In this document: positions 45,345 to 54,952 of the stretch, piece by piece
How the letters are laid out: each line of letters begins with the position of its first letter
Position numbering within the stretch: position 1 is the stretch's first letter
Origin: Saprospiraceae bacterium
GTDB taxonomy: Bacteria > Bacteroidota > Bacteroidia > Chitinophagales > Saprospiraceae
Assembly: GCA_016787525.1 (NCBI GenBank)
Contig: JAEUUP010000062.1
Coordinates: 1 to 64,000 of the forward strand
Length of the DNA stretch: 64,000 bases
Direction: 5' to 3'
Notes under the pieces: model-generated
Seen by the model: the letters and a program-made list of their open reading frames with translations, nothing else
Told to the model about the DNA's origin: nothing
The model's database searches: none
Program-made: the position numbers and the translations under genes

Positions 45345-46604
45345 ATGACTACACGCAGAAGCCTTTTGAAAAGCCTGTCTTTGACGGGCGTTTTGGCGAG
45401 TTTGAGAACGCCTTTTTCGGTTTTTGCTCAACCGCAATCGTCCTACCCCTCAGTCATGGGTGACGACCGTTGGTTTTGGGCGAGTACGCTGCACAAAATC
45501 GTGAATCCTGTCATCAAAAACTTGGCAGAAGGGACGCTGGTGGAGAAAATGCCGCTTGAAACACCACCGAATTACTTTTTAAAAGTTAAAAAAGTTACTT
45601 ATTTGGAGGCTGTCGGGCGGACACTGGCAGGCGTTGCGCCTTGGTTGGCGTTGCCCGATGACGACACACCCGAAGGTCGGCTGCGGAAACAATTAAAAGC
45701 CGATTTACTGAGGGGGTTGCCGCGTTGTGTGGACCCTAAGAGCCCCGATTATTTGAATTTCCGCACCGAAGGGCAGCCGATTGTTGATGCGGCTTTTGTG
45801 GCACATGGTTTTTTACGTGCGCCCAATGTTTTGTGGCAACCTTTGGACGATTTGACTAAAAAACGTTTTGTGGAAGAGTTCAAATCTTTGCGCGACCGCA
45901 AACCCGCTTACAGCAATTGGTTGTTGTTTTCGGGCATTACAGAGGCGTTTTTGTTGTCAATTGGCGAACAAGCTGACCCATTTCGGATAGATATAGCCAT
46001 AAAAAAAATGAAAGAATGGTATGTGGGCGATGGTTGGTACAGCGACGGCGACCGCTTTGCGATGGATTATTACAATTCGTTCGTGATTCATCCGATGCTC
46101 GTGGATATGCTCAAAATTTGCGTCGAACACAAAATGGCAACGCAAAATGAGTACGACGAAGCCCTCAAACGCATGGTGCGCCACGCCGATTTTCAGGAGC
46201 GTCTGCTGTCGCCCGAAGGGACTTTTCCTGTTTTTGGGCGTTCGATGACCTATCGGGCGGGTGCATTTCAAGTCTTAGCCCAAACTGCTTTGATGGAACA
46301 ACTGCCCGAACACATCGCACCCGCCCAAGTACGGTCGGGTTTGACCAAAATGTTGCGGCAGTTTTTTGAAGGTTCTCAAAATTTTGATAAAAATGGGTGG
46401 TTGTTATTGGGTTTCAATGGGTCACAACCGATGATTGCGGACGCTTACACCTCAACGGGCAGTTTGTATCTGACAACACTTGGGTTTTTGCCTTTGGGTT
46501 TACCCGCAACGCATCGGTTTTGGACAGACCCCGCAGCAGATTGGACAGCCAAAAAGGCATGGGCAGGACAGTCTGTGAAAAAGGATTATCGAGTGGGCTA
46601 CTGA
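45345..46604 (+). CDS. exported DUF2264 protein
   Basis: I chose MTTRRSLLKSL at 45345 (419 residues), since it opens a clear twin-arginine signal peptide ending near VFAQ; the frame extends to 45237 without sense. The rest is an all-alpha DUF2264 domain, with YSNWLLFSGITEAF, GDRFAMDYYNSFVIHPMLVDML and VFGRSMTYRAGAFQVL visible. DUF2264 members occur in polysaccharide utilisation loci and have an (alpha/alpha) toroid fold suggestive of a lyase or hydrolase, but the reaction is not known to me. It precedes the GH88 gene by 87 bp. Confidence 0.88.
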   Translation: MTTRRSLLKSLSLTGVLASLRTPFSVFAQPQSSYPSVMGDDRWFWASTLHKIVNPVIKNLAEGTLVEKMPLETPPNYFLKVKKVTYLEAVGRTLAGVAPWLALPDDDTPEGRLRKQLKADLLRGLPRCVDPKSPDYLNFRTEGQPIVDAAFVAHGFLRAPNVLWQPLDDLTKKRFVEEFKSLRDRKPAYSNWLLFSGITEAFLLSIGEQADPFRIDIAIKKMKEWYVGDGWYSDGDRFAMDYYNSFVIHPMLVDMLKICVEHKMATQNEYDEALKRMVRHADFQERLLSPEGTFPVFGRSMTYRAGAFQVLAQTALMEQLPEHIAPAQVRSGLTKMLRQFFEGSQNFDKNGWLLLGFNGSQPMIADAYTSTGSLYLTTLGFLPLGLPATHRFWTDPAADWTAKKAWAGQSVKKDYRVGY

Positions 46605-46691
46605 TTTTACCCCTCAGTATTTTTTATACAAAAAACATGATGACACGCTTTTTTCACCACCTTTTGTTCAAATAACAAAACAATCAGAATA

Positions 46692-47906
46692 ATGAAAAAT
46701 CAATGGCTTTTAATCTTCTCTTTCGCGCTCATTATGAGTTGTACGACTACCAAAACCGCCCGCTTTGCCAAAGACAAAACCTTGTTAACAGCAATTGACC
46801 AAAATTTCAAAGATGCAGTCGAGCAATACAAGTTTCTGGCAAAAAACCTACCTGCTGATAAGTTTCCCAAAACTTATTTTCCTAAAACAGACACATACGA
46901 ATTCAGTAATTCGGAGTGGTGGTGCAGTGGGTTCTATCCTGGGTCGCTCATTTATTTGTATGAACACACCAAAGACCCCTTTTTGCAGACCGAAGCCGAG
47001 CGCATTTTGAAGGTGTTGGAAAAAGAAAAGAACAATACCACCACCCACGACTTAGGTTTTATGATGTTTTGCAGTTTTGGCAATGCCAAAGACTTGCTCA
47101 AATCTGCCAATCCGATGGATTACAAAAGTATTTTGTTGCAAAGTGCCAAGTCATTGAGTACCCGTTTTGCCCCCTCAGTAGGCTGCATCAAATCGTGGGA
47201 TTCGCGCAATCCCAAAGACTTTTTGGTCATTATTGACAATATGATGAACCTCGAATTGTTGTTTTGGGCAACCCGCGTTTCGGGCGATTCTTCTTTCTAC
47301 AAAATCGCTGTGACCCATGCCAATACCACGATGAAACACCATTTTCGTCCCGATTTTAGCTCCTACCACGTCATCAATTACGACAAAGAAACGGGCGGTG
47401 TTCAACAGAAAAAAACAGCGCAAGGCTATGCCGATGGTTCAGCTTGGGCGCGTGGACAGGCTTGGGGTTTGTACGGTTACACGGTGATGTTTCGTGAAAC
47501 CCACGACAAACAATATTTAGAACAAGCCCATAACATCGCTCGTTTTTTGCTCAATCACCCCAATTTGCCTGCCGATAAAATTCCATTTTGGGATTTCAAT
47601 GCGCCCGACATTCCAAATGCCCTGCGCGATGCATCGGCGGCTTCAATTACGGCATCGGCTTTACTGGAGTTAGCCACTTACAGTGATGCCAAAATGGCTT
47701 CTAACTACTTCAAAACCGCCGAAACGATGCTCAAATCGCTGTCAAATCCAACTTATAAAGCGGCTTTTGAGAAAAATGGCGGTTTTTTAATCCAACACGG
47801 CGTAGGGCATATTCCACAAAAAACGGAGGTAGATGTGCCATTGACTTATGGTGATTATTACTACTTGGAAGCGATGCGACGGTATAAAAATTTGCCTAAT
47901 CGCTGA
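46692..47906 (+). CDS. GH88 unsaturated uronyl hydrolase lipoprotein (paralogue)
   Basis: This 404-residue GH88 protein is a lipoprotein (lipobox MSC, C17). The catalytic region signatures THDLGFMMFCSFGNA and IIDNMMNLELLFW, and SAWARGQAWGLYGY, match those of the gene at 3465; the two proteins look more than half identical. The two differ in export type (lipoprotein here, signal peptidase I substrate there), so they may act at different places. It removes unsaturated uronic acid from lyase products. A polysaccharide lyase is not visible in the window. Confidence 0.93.
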   Translation: MKNQWLLIFSFALIMSCTTTKTARFAKDKTLLTAIDQNFKDAVEQYKFLAKNLPADKFPKTYFPKTDTYEFSNSEWWCSGFYPGSLIYLYEHTKDPFLQTEAERILKVLEKEKNNTTTHDLGFMMFCSFGNAKDLLKSANPMDYKSILLQSAKSLSTRFAPSVGCIKSWDSRNPKDFLVIIDNMMNLELLFWATRVSGDSSFYKIAVTHANTTMKHHFRPDFSSYHVINYDKETGGVQQKKTAQGYADGSAWARGQAWGLYGYTVMFRETHDKQYLEQAHNIARFLLNHPNLPADKIPFWDFNAPDIPNALRDASAASITASALLELATYSDAKMASNYFKTAETMLKSLSNPTYKAAFEKNGGFLIQHGVGHIPQKTEVDVPLTYGDYYYLEAMRRYKNLPNR

Positions 47907-48002
47907 TTTTACTAATAAATGATGAATAAAATACAGCGTTTCTTGGGAGAATATCTGGGTGAATAACGCCCAAATAGATATATTTACACAAAAAAGAAAC
48001 GC

Positions 48003-49484
48003 ATGTCACATCACCATCACGACGAAGATTTCAGACTCAATACGCCCGATTTTGCCGATTTGAATCGGCAACTCGATAGGCGGCATTTTCTCTCAAAAAC
48101 GGCATTCGGTTTGGGGGCGATGGCTTTGAATGGTCTTTTGGGTAGTACCAATGCGCTGAGCAATACCCCCTCAGTATTGACCGATATTCAGCAGATAGTA
48201 CCCAAGGCCAAACGGGTTGTGTATCTTTTTATGGCTGGCGGACCTTCTCAGTTTGAGACATTTGATTATAAGCCCAAATTACAAAATATGTTGGGTCAAG
48301 GCTTGCCTGATAGTGTGCGACAAGGACAACGATTGACGGGTATGAGTGCCAATCAAGCCATTTTACCCATTGCGCCTTCGGCATATTCTTTTAAACAATA
48401 TGGTAAAAGTAAAACTTGGGTAAGCGAATTACTGCCTCATACAGCGCAAGTAGTGGATGATTTGTGCATCATAAAATCCATTTATACCGAACAAATCAAC
48501 CACGACCCAGCTATTACCTTTTTTCAAACGGGGCATCAATTACCCGGACGACCATCTATTGGTTCGTGGTTGAGTTATGGTTTAGGGTCTGAAAACCAGA
48601 ATTTACCGGCGTTTATCGTCTTAGTTTCTAAAAATGCGCCTAAAGACCAACCGTTATACGCCCGTTTGTGGGGCAATGGTTTTTTACCGTCAGAGTATCA
48701 AGGCGTACAATTCAGAAGTGGCAAAGACTCTGTTTTATTTCTCAATGACCCCGAAGGATATGATGGTGCGGATAGAAAACAGATGTTAGATTATCTGTCG
48801 AAACTCAACCAAATGCAAAATGAGGCTTGGGGCGACCCAGAAGTGGATGCCCGTATCGCCCAATATGAGATGGCATTTCGGATGCAAACGTCTGTGCCTG
48901 AAGTGATGGACACCTCGAACGAACCCGATGAAGTTTTTGAATTATATGGAAAAGATAGCCGAGACAAGGGCTCTTATGCTGCGAACTGCCTTTTAGCCCG
49001 TAAATTATTGGAGCGTGATGTGCGATTTGTGCAATTGTACCACCAAGGTTGGGACCATCATGGCGGTTTGCCCAATGCTATGAGGCATCAATGCCAACAA
49101 ATAGACCGCGCCACCGCTGCTTTAATTATTGATTTAAAACGGCGTGGTTTATTGGAAGATACGCTTGTGGTATGGGGTGGCGAATTTGGCAGAACAGTGT
49201 ATTCACAAGGTAAGTTGGCAAAAGAAGATTATGGTCGAGATCATCATCCGCGTTGTTTTTCGATGTGGATGGCGGGAGCAGGTGTTAAAGCAGGGATAAG
49301 TTATGGTGAAACAGACGATTTTAGCTACAATATTATCAAAGACCCTGTTCATGTACATGATTTTCAAGCCACACTGCTACATTTAATGGGCATTGACCAT
49401 GAACAATTGACGTTTAAATTCCAAGGCCGTCGCTATCGCCTAACAGATGTGCATGGGCAGGTCGTGAAAGGAATTTTGGCTTAA
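48003..49484 (+). CDS. DUF1501 (sulfatase-like) exported protein
   Basis: This 493-residue protein has a Tat-like N-terminus (RRHFLSKTAFGLGAMAL, residues 27-43) preceded by a His-rich start (MSHHHHDED). The DUF1501 fold is related to alkaline phosphatase and sulfatase; typical segments are VVYLFMAGGPSQFETFDYKP, QLYHQGWDHHGG and WGGEFGRT. The gene partner in other Bacteroidota and Planctomycetes is usually a DUF1553/PSD1 protein, and one is present at 21138, but not adjacent. The reaction is unknown. The stop codon is followed four bases later by a dispersed word and then by the P2 hairpins. Confidence 0.9.
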   Translation: MSHHHHDEDFRLNTPDFADLNRQLDRRHFLSKTAFGLGAMALNGLLGSTNALSNTPSVLTDIQQIVPKAKRVVYLFMAGGPSQFETFDYKPKLQNMLGQGLPDSVRQGQRLTGMSANQAILPIAPSAYSFKQYGKSKTWVSELLPHTAQVVDDLCIIKSIYTEQINHDPAITFFQTGHQLPGRPSIGSWLSYGLGSENQNLPAFIVLVSKNAPKDQPLYARLWGNGFLPSEYQGVQFRSGKDSVLFLNDPEGYDGADRKQMLDYLSKLNQMQNEAWGDPEVDARIAQYEMAFRMQTSVPEVMDTSNEPDEVFELYGKDSRDKGSYAANCLLARKLLERDVRFVQLYHQGWDHHGGLPNAMRHQCQQIDRATAALIIDLKRRGLLEDTLVVWGGEFGRTVYSQGKLAKEDYGRDHHPRCFSMWMAGAGVKAGISYGETDDFSYNIIKDPVHVHDFQATLLHLMGIDHEQLTFKFQGRRYRLTDVHGQVVKGILA

Positions 49485-49575
49485 TTTACTGAGGGGGGCG
49501 ATAACTGACTGTATCGCCCTGAAATAAGTTGACACTATTCAGTTAAAACCATTCATTTAGTTTAAGTAATTAGGA

Positions 49576-49790
49576 ATAAGTTTTCGCGTGTTTGATACTC
49601 ACTGTTTTGCGCTATGCGCAAAAGACGTACGTTGAAAGTTTTTCTATTGGAGCGAGCGATTTTTTGATTAAAATTTTGGCTTTGCCAAAATTTTAATCAA
49701 AAAATCGCTCGCTCCTCAAAGTCCTTTTCGCCGCCAAAGGCGGCGTTTGAAATGCACGAAAACTTATTTTTGACTACTTAATTTTCTTCT
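49576..49790. repeat. palindromic multi-hairpin element P2
   Basis: A perfect 32-bp stem (49649-49680 paired with 49684-49715) with a 3-base loop is flanked by a 8-bp stem TTTTGCGC-TAT-GCGCAAAA (49605-49623) and a 7-bp stem CGCCGCC-AAA-GGCGGCG (49729-49745). Outer arms AATAAGTTTTCG and its complement near 49758-49770 complete a palindromic layout. It lies between convergent genes, so it could be a bidirectional terminator, yet it is much longer than needed. It shares its order of parts with P1. Confidence 0.65.
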
Positions 49791-51895
49791 ACAATCTTCA
49801 CATCCCACGCTTCCAAATTGAGGTTGCTCTCTTTGCTAACAGGTTGATTCGATAATAATTCTGTACCGTTGCCAAAAACATATTTCATTTGTTGCGGTGT
49901 TGGCGAATAGTTAAAAATATAGCGAATGGTTTTGCCTTGCTGATTCACACCTGATTTTACGATGGTTGGGAAAGCAAATTGTTGCTCCGTTTTCCATAAA
50001 TTGGCTTTTTCGACGACATTTTTTAGAATCTTTTCGGTCAAAACCGAAGAAGTCAGACACCCAACATATGTCGCTGTGCCTTTGCCAAATGTATTTTGCG
50101 TCACAGCTGCATAATTACCCCAGACTGGATGGTCATAATAAGCCAAAACTTTGGCTGTTGTGGGTGTAATCAGTTCCATCCATGTCGTTACTTTATTTGC
50201 ATTGCCTGCGCTGAATGGGTCATTTTTCAACTTCACATTCTGAGGAATAGTAAATTGGCTATAAGTTATGCCACACGCGTCATTGATGATGCCAGGTTGA
50301 ATACTGCTTCTGACTTTGACATGCTCGTCTGAAAAACCGCTTTTAAAACTGTACAGCACATGACCGCCTTCTTTTACAAATTGGTTGAGTTTTTTCAAAA
50401 TATCGTCTGAAGCTGCATAAAGAACAGGCACAACTATGAGTTTATATGCACTCAGCTCAGTATTTTTTGTAGCATCTAAAAAATCAATGCCTATATTCAT
50501 TTTGTAAAGAGCGTCGTAGTAGGGGCGCAATATGTCGTTGTAATTTTCGCTTGCCCCCCAACCAAAACTAAACGCATTGAACGCTGTTTGTGCTTCATTG
50601 CTGAATAAGATGGCAACATCGTTTTTCTTCTTTATATTGATGAGTTTGTCCGATAATCTAAGAAAGTCTTTTCCGATAGTTTGTGCTTCTTTGTAGGTCG
50701 GATTGGGCTCAAAATCGTGGCTCAAAAGTCCTTTCCAGTATGTTTCTGCCGAGTTGTGGATAGAATGCCAATGCCAATAACTCACCATATTTGCTCCCGC
50801 AGCCAAATGACTAAAAGCTTGCAAACGCAGTTGGTTGGGATAAGGCACCCATTGAGGAAATCCTTGCGCTTCTGTTTCGATGACAAAAAAGTTTTTCCCG
50901 CCTTTCATGGAGCGCGCCAAATCGCCACCCAATGAAATTTCAATGCCCGTCAGATTGTCTTGTGTCGGATGATAAATATCAATGCCTGCAACATCCAATG
51001 CTTGTGCTGCTGCAAAATGATCAACATCGGGTTGGATGCCATAGGAATAACCGCGCCATTCGAGGTCAAAGTTTTGTGTGACAAATTGGTTGGGTTTGGC
51101 ATATTCTTTCACAATTTTTGTTTGCCAAGCCAAAAAATTGGTGACCAGTTGACGTTGAAATTTTGAAAATTCGGCGTTCAAACTGGCATTAATCGAAGCG
51201 TTGAACGTGCCATTCACCACAGGAAAATCATCCCAATGATTGATTCTATTGCTCCAATAGTCTAAGCCAAACGCTTTATTTATCGCGTCTAAAGTTTGGA
51301 ATTTATTTTTCATATAGGCGACAAAAGCCTTCTGTACATTCGCGCCCGATGTGCCATAGTGTTTGGTTTCATTATCCACTTGATAGCCAATGATGGCCGG
51401 ATGGTCTTTGACATGCGCCAAAATTTGTCGAATCACTCTTTCAGAATGAAACCGGTAGTTTTCGTTGGTGATGTCCATATTTTGCCGTGCGCCATACTGC
51501 CGTTGACCTTGTGGTGTCGTCACCAATAATGAAGGATATTTTTTCGCCAACCAAGTAGGAACAGCATAAGTAGGTGTGCCAATGATGACTTTTATGCCTG
51601 CTTTATGCATCGCATTCAAAACACGGTCAATACTTCTGAAGTCAAAAACATTGTCCTGCGGCTCAACGGTACTCCATGTTGATTCTGCGATTCTGACCAC
51701 ATTGATGCCTGTTTCTTTCATCATCGCAATATCCTTTTCGAGTCGGTCGTAAGGCATGTATTCGTCATAATAAGCGACACCAAAAAGTAATTTTTCTGCC
51801 TTGAATTGAGCGGATAATTTAATGTTAGACAGTAAAACAATGAGAATGAGCCACAAGCCAATTTGTGAGTGTGTCATTTTGACATTTTTATGCAT
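49778..51895 (-). CDS. GH42 beta-galactosidase
   Basis: I chose the ATG at 51895 (705 residues), which opens a signal peptide ending near KLSAQ; 51877 is also possible. Family features are FGVAYYDEYMPYDRLEKDIAMMKETGINVVRI near the start, acid/base glutamate in YQVDNETKHYG, and nucleophile glutamate in FFVIETEAQGFPQW, followed by the trimerisation domain (DVAILFSNEAQTAFN). It hydrolyses terminal beta-galactosides. Its start overlaps the decayed rep remnant. No dispersed word lies inside 2.1 kb, which is unusual here and may mean later acquisition. Confidence 0.92.
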   Translation of the reverse strand: MHKNVKMTHSQIGLWLILIVLLSNIKLSAQFKAEKLLFGVAYYDEYMPYDRLEKDIAMMKETGINVVRIAESTWSTVEPQDNVFDFRSIDRVLNAMHKAGIKVIIGTPTYAVPTWLAKKYPSLLVTTPQGQRQYGARQNMDITNENYRFHSERVIRQILAHVKDHPAIIGYQVDNETKHYGTSGANVQKAFVAYMKNKFQTLDAINKAFGLDYWSNRINHWDDFPVVNGTFNASINASLNAEFSKFQRQLVTNFLAWQTKIVKEYAKPNQFVTQNFDLEWRGYSYGIQPDVDHFAAAQALDVAGIDIYHPTQDNLTGIEISLGGDLARSMKGGKNFFVIETEAQGFPQWVPYPNQLRLQAFSHLAAGANMVSYWHWHSIHNSAETYWKGLLSHDFEPNPTYKEAQTIGKDFLRLSDKLINIKKKNDVAILFSNEAQTAFNAFSFGWGASENYNDILRPYYDALYKMNIGIDFLDATKNTELSAYKLIVVPVLYAASDDILKKLNQFVKEGGHVLYSFKSGFSDEHVKVRSSIQPGIINDACGITYSQFTIPQNVKLKNDPFSAGNANKVTTWMELITPTTAKVLAYYDHPVWGNYAAVTQNTFGKGTATYVGCLTSSVLTEKILKNVVEKANLWKTEQQFAFPTIVKSGVNQQGKTIRYIFNYSPTPQQMKYVFGNGTELLSNQPVSKESNLNLEAWDVKIVEEN

Positions 51896-51914
51896 GCTGA
51901 GGGCAATGGTTTTG

Positions 51915-52313
51915 TTATGCAATACTTTTTTTCAAGTCTTCAATCTGAGCAGCGATTTGTTTGATGAGCGCAGCAAATTTTTTCGATGCATCTCTGAACG
52001 CATCTGGATTCATCAATTCTATTTGCCGTATAACCGCATCACGCAGCACTTTATTACTCTGCTACACATCCATGCCCAAACCTTCCAATGGCTGACCAAC
52101 TTTTTTTACAATGGCATCAATTTTTTTTCCCTGTTTCTCTTCATCAAATGAAAATTTGATGTTCGTGGTAGTTTCCAAATCTTTTTGTGCTTTCAATATC
52201 ACTTTTTGTTTGAAATTGGCGTATAAAGGATATTCGCCCTGTGTCAAACCCAAAATCAAACGCAAATCGTCAATTTTGAAACGTCTTTTGCCGATTTTTT
52301 CATATTGCTTGAT
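51915..52313 (-). pseudogene. decayed rep remnant (Rep_3 C-terminal part)
   Basis: Read on the minus strand, the stretch from 52313 encodes IKQYEKIGKRRFKIDDLRL, then GEYPLYANFKQKVILKAQKDL, which aligns with the second winged-helix of the intact rep at 34165 (LLKQYERIGERTFTIEDLRN and EYKLYGHFKKRIVDKAQEDL). An in-frame TAG at 52062-52064 interrupts it, and the sense sequence continues to a TAA at 51915. The N-terminal two-thirds is missing. It overlaps the upstream end of the GH42 gene. It is a remnant of another iteron plasmid replicon. Confidence 0.8.
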
Positions 52314-52320
52314 TTATCGT

Positions 52321-52991
52321 TAAAACCATCTGCAATTATACATATAACTTGATGAAAACTAAGTTATAGGAATTGTTTTTTCTAACATAAATGGAAGTTT
52401 CTCCCAGTCCGATTTTGGTTATACCACTAAAGCTTTCTTCGCTAAAATAGAGCTATTTCGCATATAAACCGCTCAAAATTTGTCAACCCTTTGGAAGGGT
52501 GTTGTTGTTTGAGCATTCAGTAGTGTGAGATGCCGTTATTCCGTCTTTTAGGTTATCCATTATCCATGGTAGTCTGTATCAGGTTTGGACATTCAGAGCA
52601 TGGGGCGAAATGATTGATTCTTTACAACTTAAAATGCGGCGAAAATCACAATTGCCTGTGCTGTGAGTACCCCCTCAGTATAACTCACAAAATAGACTCT
52701 CGAATAGGGCAGGTGTATCAATTGTTATTGTAGAAAATGCTCAGTGCTGTCATAAAAATTGTAGCAACGAATATTTGAATTAGCCAATCTCAAATGAGAT
52801 CGTGATAGGAGTTAGGTTTTTGTTTTTTGTTTTAAAAAGCGTCTCACGACTTTGTAATAAAAACTATAAAAACAATAAATACTGTTTTTATATTTTTTAT
52901 AGTAAAAATAATTTTTAAAACAAAAGCTATTTTTACTGCTTTTACTATTTTTATTATAAAAAATATTACTTTTACCCAAAATGGAAAAAAC
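52321..52991. other. gene-free spacer of the decayed replicon
   Basis: No gene is seen in these 670 bp. There is a small hairpin (ACCCTT-TGG-AAGGGT near 52488), a dispersed word at 52671 framed by GTGAGT/ACTCAC, and A/T-rich repeats at the right end described separately. It probably holds the wrecked origin of the second replicon. Confidence 0.5.
52854..52976. repeat. A/T-rich repeats, relict partition site
   Basis: Short repeats of the type CTATTTTTA/TAGTAAAAATA occur several times in both orientations (for example 52864-52874, 52899-52909, 52927-52937, 52941-52953). A similar string lies after the RHH gene at 53624-53660. The position, upstream of a parA relic and on both sides of the RHH gene, matches the arrangement of repeats around the intact parA locus. 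Confidence 0.5.
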
Positions 52992-53318
52992 ATGGGTGCT
53001 AAAATTATTTCAGTTGCTTGCCACAAGGGTGGGATAGGCAAAAAACTTCTATCACACTTCATTTGGCAACGACCTTGGTAACCCAAAAAAGTTTTCGTTC
53101 GCTACTACGGATTGTTGAACAAACGCAACCAACGCAGCGAAAACCAAGATGCCATCGAATGTATGCGCCGACTCAAAGTGCCGATGTTTGATAATACTCT
53201 AGCCGATGTAAAAGCACTTTCCAAACCTTATACCTGCGAAAGCGTTCTGGACAACAAAGACGGTAAGAGCCGTTTTGAACCATTTTTTAATGAATTTATC
53301 ACAAAATTTGAACTGTAA
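52992..53318 (+). pseudogene. broken parA
   Basis: The frame begins MGAKIISVACHKGGIGK, a ParA start with Walker A, then loses sense and meets a stop. After the run of A bases at about 53037-53042, another frame continues the expected KTSITLHLATTLVTQK, so two bases are inserted or one is missing. About 100 codons of the middle are absent. The C-terminal part resumes in frame (from about 53112, RSENQDAIECMRRLKVPMFDN, ending FITKFEL) and resembles the end of the intact ParA. The intact RHH gene follows five bases later. Confidence 0.8.
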
Positions 53319-53323
53319 ACAGT

Positions 53324-53626
53324 ATGGCAAAGAGTAAAAAATCAATTTGGGATGTTCCACAGGATGAAGTCGAACAAGCCGCCAAACAGGTGCAACAAGA
53401 AGCCAGTCACCATATTCCTGTGCCGAAAAAGGAAATCCATACGATAGTAGTGGGACCAGAAACCATTGTTGAACCTCCGAAATCTGAAAAAGTAGAAAAA
53501 CTACAAATCATCTATGTGGATACACCGCATCACACGCAAGCCAAAATCAATGCCGCCATGCGGGGCATGAAATTGGGCAAGTACATCGAGTTTTTGATTG
53601 ACCAAGATAAAAATAGAGTGCTATAA
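53324..53626 (+). CDS. RHH-type partition protein of the decayed replicon
   Basis: This 100-residue protein has a charged N-terminal part (KSKKSIWDVPQDEVEQAAKQ) and a C-terminal segment (LQIIYVDTPHHTQAKINAAMRGMKLGKYIEFLI) that fits a ribbon-helix-helix domain. It stands five bases behind the broken parA, in the place of a ParG/ParR-type centromere-binding protein. The frame is intact, so it may still be expressed as a DNA-binding protein without its ATPase. Similarity to the intact RHH protein at 36224 is in layout rather than in obvious identity. Confidence 0.7.
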   Translation: MAKSKKSIWDVPQDEVEQAAKQVQQEASHHIPVPKKEIHTIVVGPETIVEPPKSEKVEKLQIIYVDTPHHTQAKINAAMRGMKLGKYIEFLIDQDKNRVL

Positions 53627-53736
53627 AAACCATTTTTATAGTAGTTGTATTTTTATGATTAGACTAAAAAATTAAATAGGTTTAGAGAGACGGTATTAGA
53701 TTTTGACGCATAGTGAGTTAGATAAAATTTAAAATC

Positions 53737-54582
53737 ATGGACAATCAATCACTAATTCCATTTGAGGATAAAGGAATTAGAAAAATCTGGCACACAGATC
53801 AATGGTTTTTTTCTGTCATCGATATTGTTGAAGTTTTGACAAATTCGACAACACCACGCCGTTATTGGACAGACTTAAAGCGGAAAGAAGAAAAAGGAAG
53901 CGGGCAACTGTACGATTTTGTCGTACAGTTGAAACTGACAGCTACAGATGGGCGGCTACGTTTGACGGATTGTGCTAACACTGAAGGGATTTTTAGAATC
54001 ATCATGTCAATCCCATCGACCAAAGCGGAACCTTTAAAATTGTGGTTGGCAGAACAAGGCAAACGCACCATCGAAGAGGTCAATAACCCCGAATTGTTAA
54101 CTGAGCGTCAAGCCGAAATTTATAAAGCCAAAGGCTACAGCGATGAGTGGATAGACCGGCGCATAAAATCCATTGATACCCGAAAAAGATTGACAGATGA
54201 GTGGAAAAATCGGGGCATCAAAGAAGGACAGGAGTATAGTCTCCTTACTGCAACCATCGCCAAAGGCACATTCGGTTTGACACCCAGCGAACATGCACAA
54301 CTTAAAAGTTTGGACAAAGAAAATCTACGTGACCACATGACTCCTTTGGAGCTGATTTTGACAGCCTTGAGCGAAGAAGTCACCCGAACTATCACCATCA
54401 ATGATGATGCACAAGGTTTCCATGAAAACCACGAAGCTGCCGTCAGAGGTGGGGAGATTGGGCGCAAAGCATTACAGAATGTTGAGGAAGGAACAGGACA
54501 AAAAGTGGTATCAGCGCAGAATTTTTTGCACTTGAAAGAGGGTGAAAAAAAAGAAGAATTGCCCCCTTCCTCCGATGAATAG
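53737..54582 (+). CDS. BRO-N / DinD-like protein
   Basis: This 281-residue protein starts with a BRO-N domain (IRKIWHTDQWFFSVIDIVEVLTNSTTPRRYWTDLKRK, about residues 12-110) found in phage antirepressors, baculovirus BRO and DNA-damage-inducible DinD. The middle (KAKGYSDEWIDRRIKSIDTRKRLTDEWKNRG and QEYSLLTATIAKGTFG, then SEHAQLKSLDKENLRDHMT) resembles DinD. The C-terminus is polar. It adjoins the replicon remnant and has the look of a mobile-element gene. No dispersed word lies within it; one is 15 bp beyond the stop. Confidence 0.85.
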   Translation: MDNQSLIPFEDKGIRKIWHTDQWFFSVIDIVEVLTNSTTPRRYWTDLKRKEEKGSGQLYDFVVQLKLTATDGRLRLTDCANTEGIFRIIMSIPSTKAEPLKLWLAEQGKRTIEEVNNPELLTERQAEIYKAKGYSDEWIDRRIKSIDTRKRLTDEWKNRGIKEGQEYSLLTATIAKGTFGLTPSEHAQLKSLDKENLRDHMTPLELILTALSEEVTRTITINDDAQGFHENHEAAVRGGEIGRKALQNVEEGTGQKVVSAQNFLHLKEGEKKEELPPSSDE

Positions 54583-54952
54583 AGAAATGCTACCTACCCC
54601 TCAGTATTTTTGTTTATTCTCATGTCAGTTGTTGTTTTAAATGTCGGCTAACAGTTCTGAGCATTGCACTCAGGCGGAATTATAGAGCCGAAACTTCCAT
54701 TTTTACGATTATAAAACTTGGATTTATGCAAGTCAGCTGTCTGACCTGAAACTCCTTTTGCAGTAGAGTTTTTGTCAATTGAAACTTGCTCTCAATTCCA
54801 TGAGGCTTTGCTTGGTTTTAGTTTTAGACAATTTACTGAAACTTTGCGCATTCAATTTTGTTGAGACATGAGGTTGTTTCGCTGTGTGACACCAAAATAA
54901 GTAGGGGACTCAAGGCAAATGTTTACCTTTGACTTCTTGACTATCGGAACAC
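54583..54952. other. 370-bp spacer before the propeller regulator
   Basis: No gene is seen. It holds one dispersed word at 54597 and the -7 box at 54924. The rest has no clear structure. Confidence 0.5.
54924..54931 (+). promoter_or_regulatory. -7 promoter box of the regulator gene
   Basis: TACCTTTG fits TAnnTTTG exactly and lies 21 bp before the ATG at 54953. It equals the box before the EPS operon at 17335-17342. No -33 box is evident. Confidence 0.5.

Noticed and set aside
52844..53086. An 80-residue minus-strand ORF
   Set aside because: It is antisense to the broken parA and its sequence derives from the A/T-rich repeats (runs of I, F, V, K).
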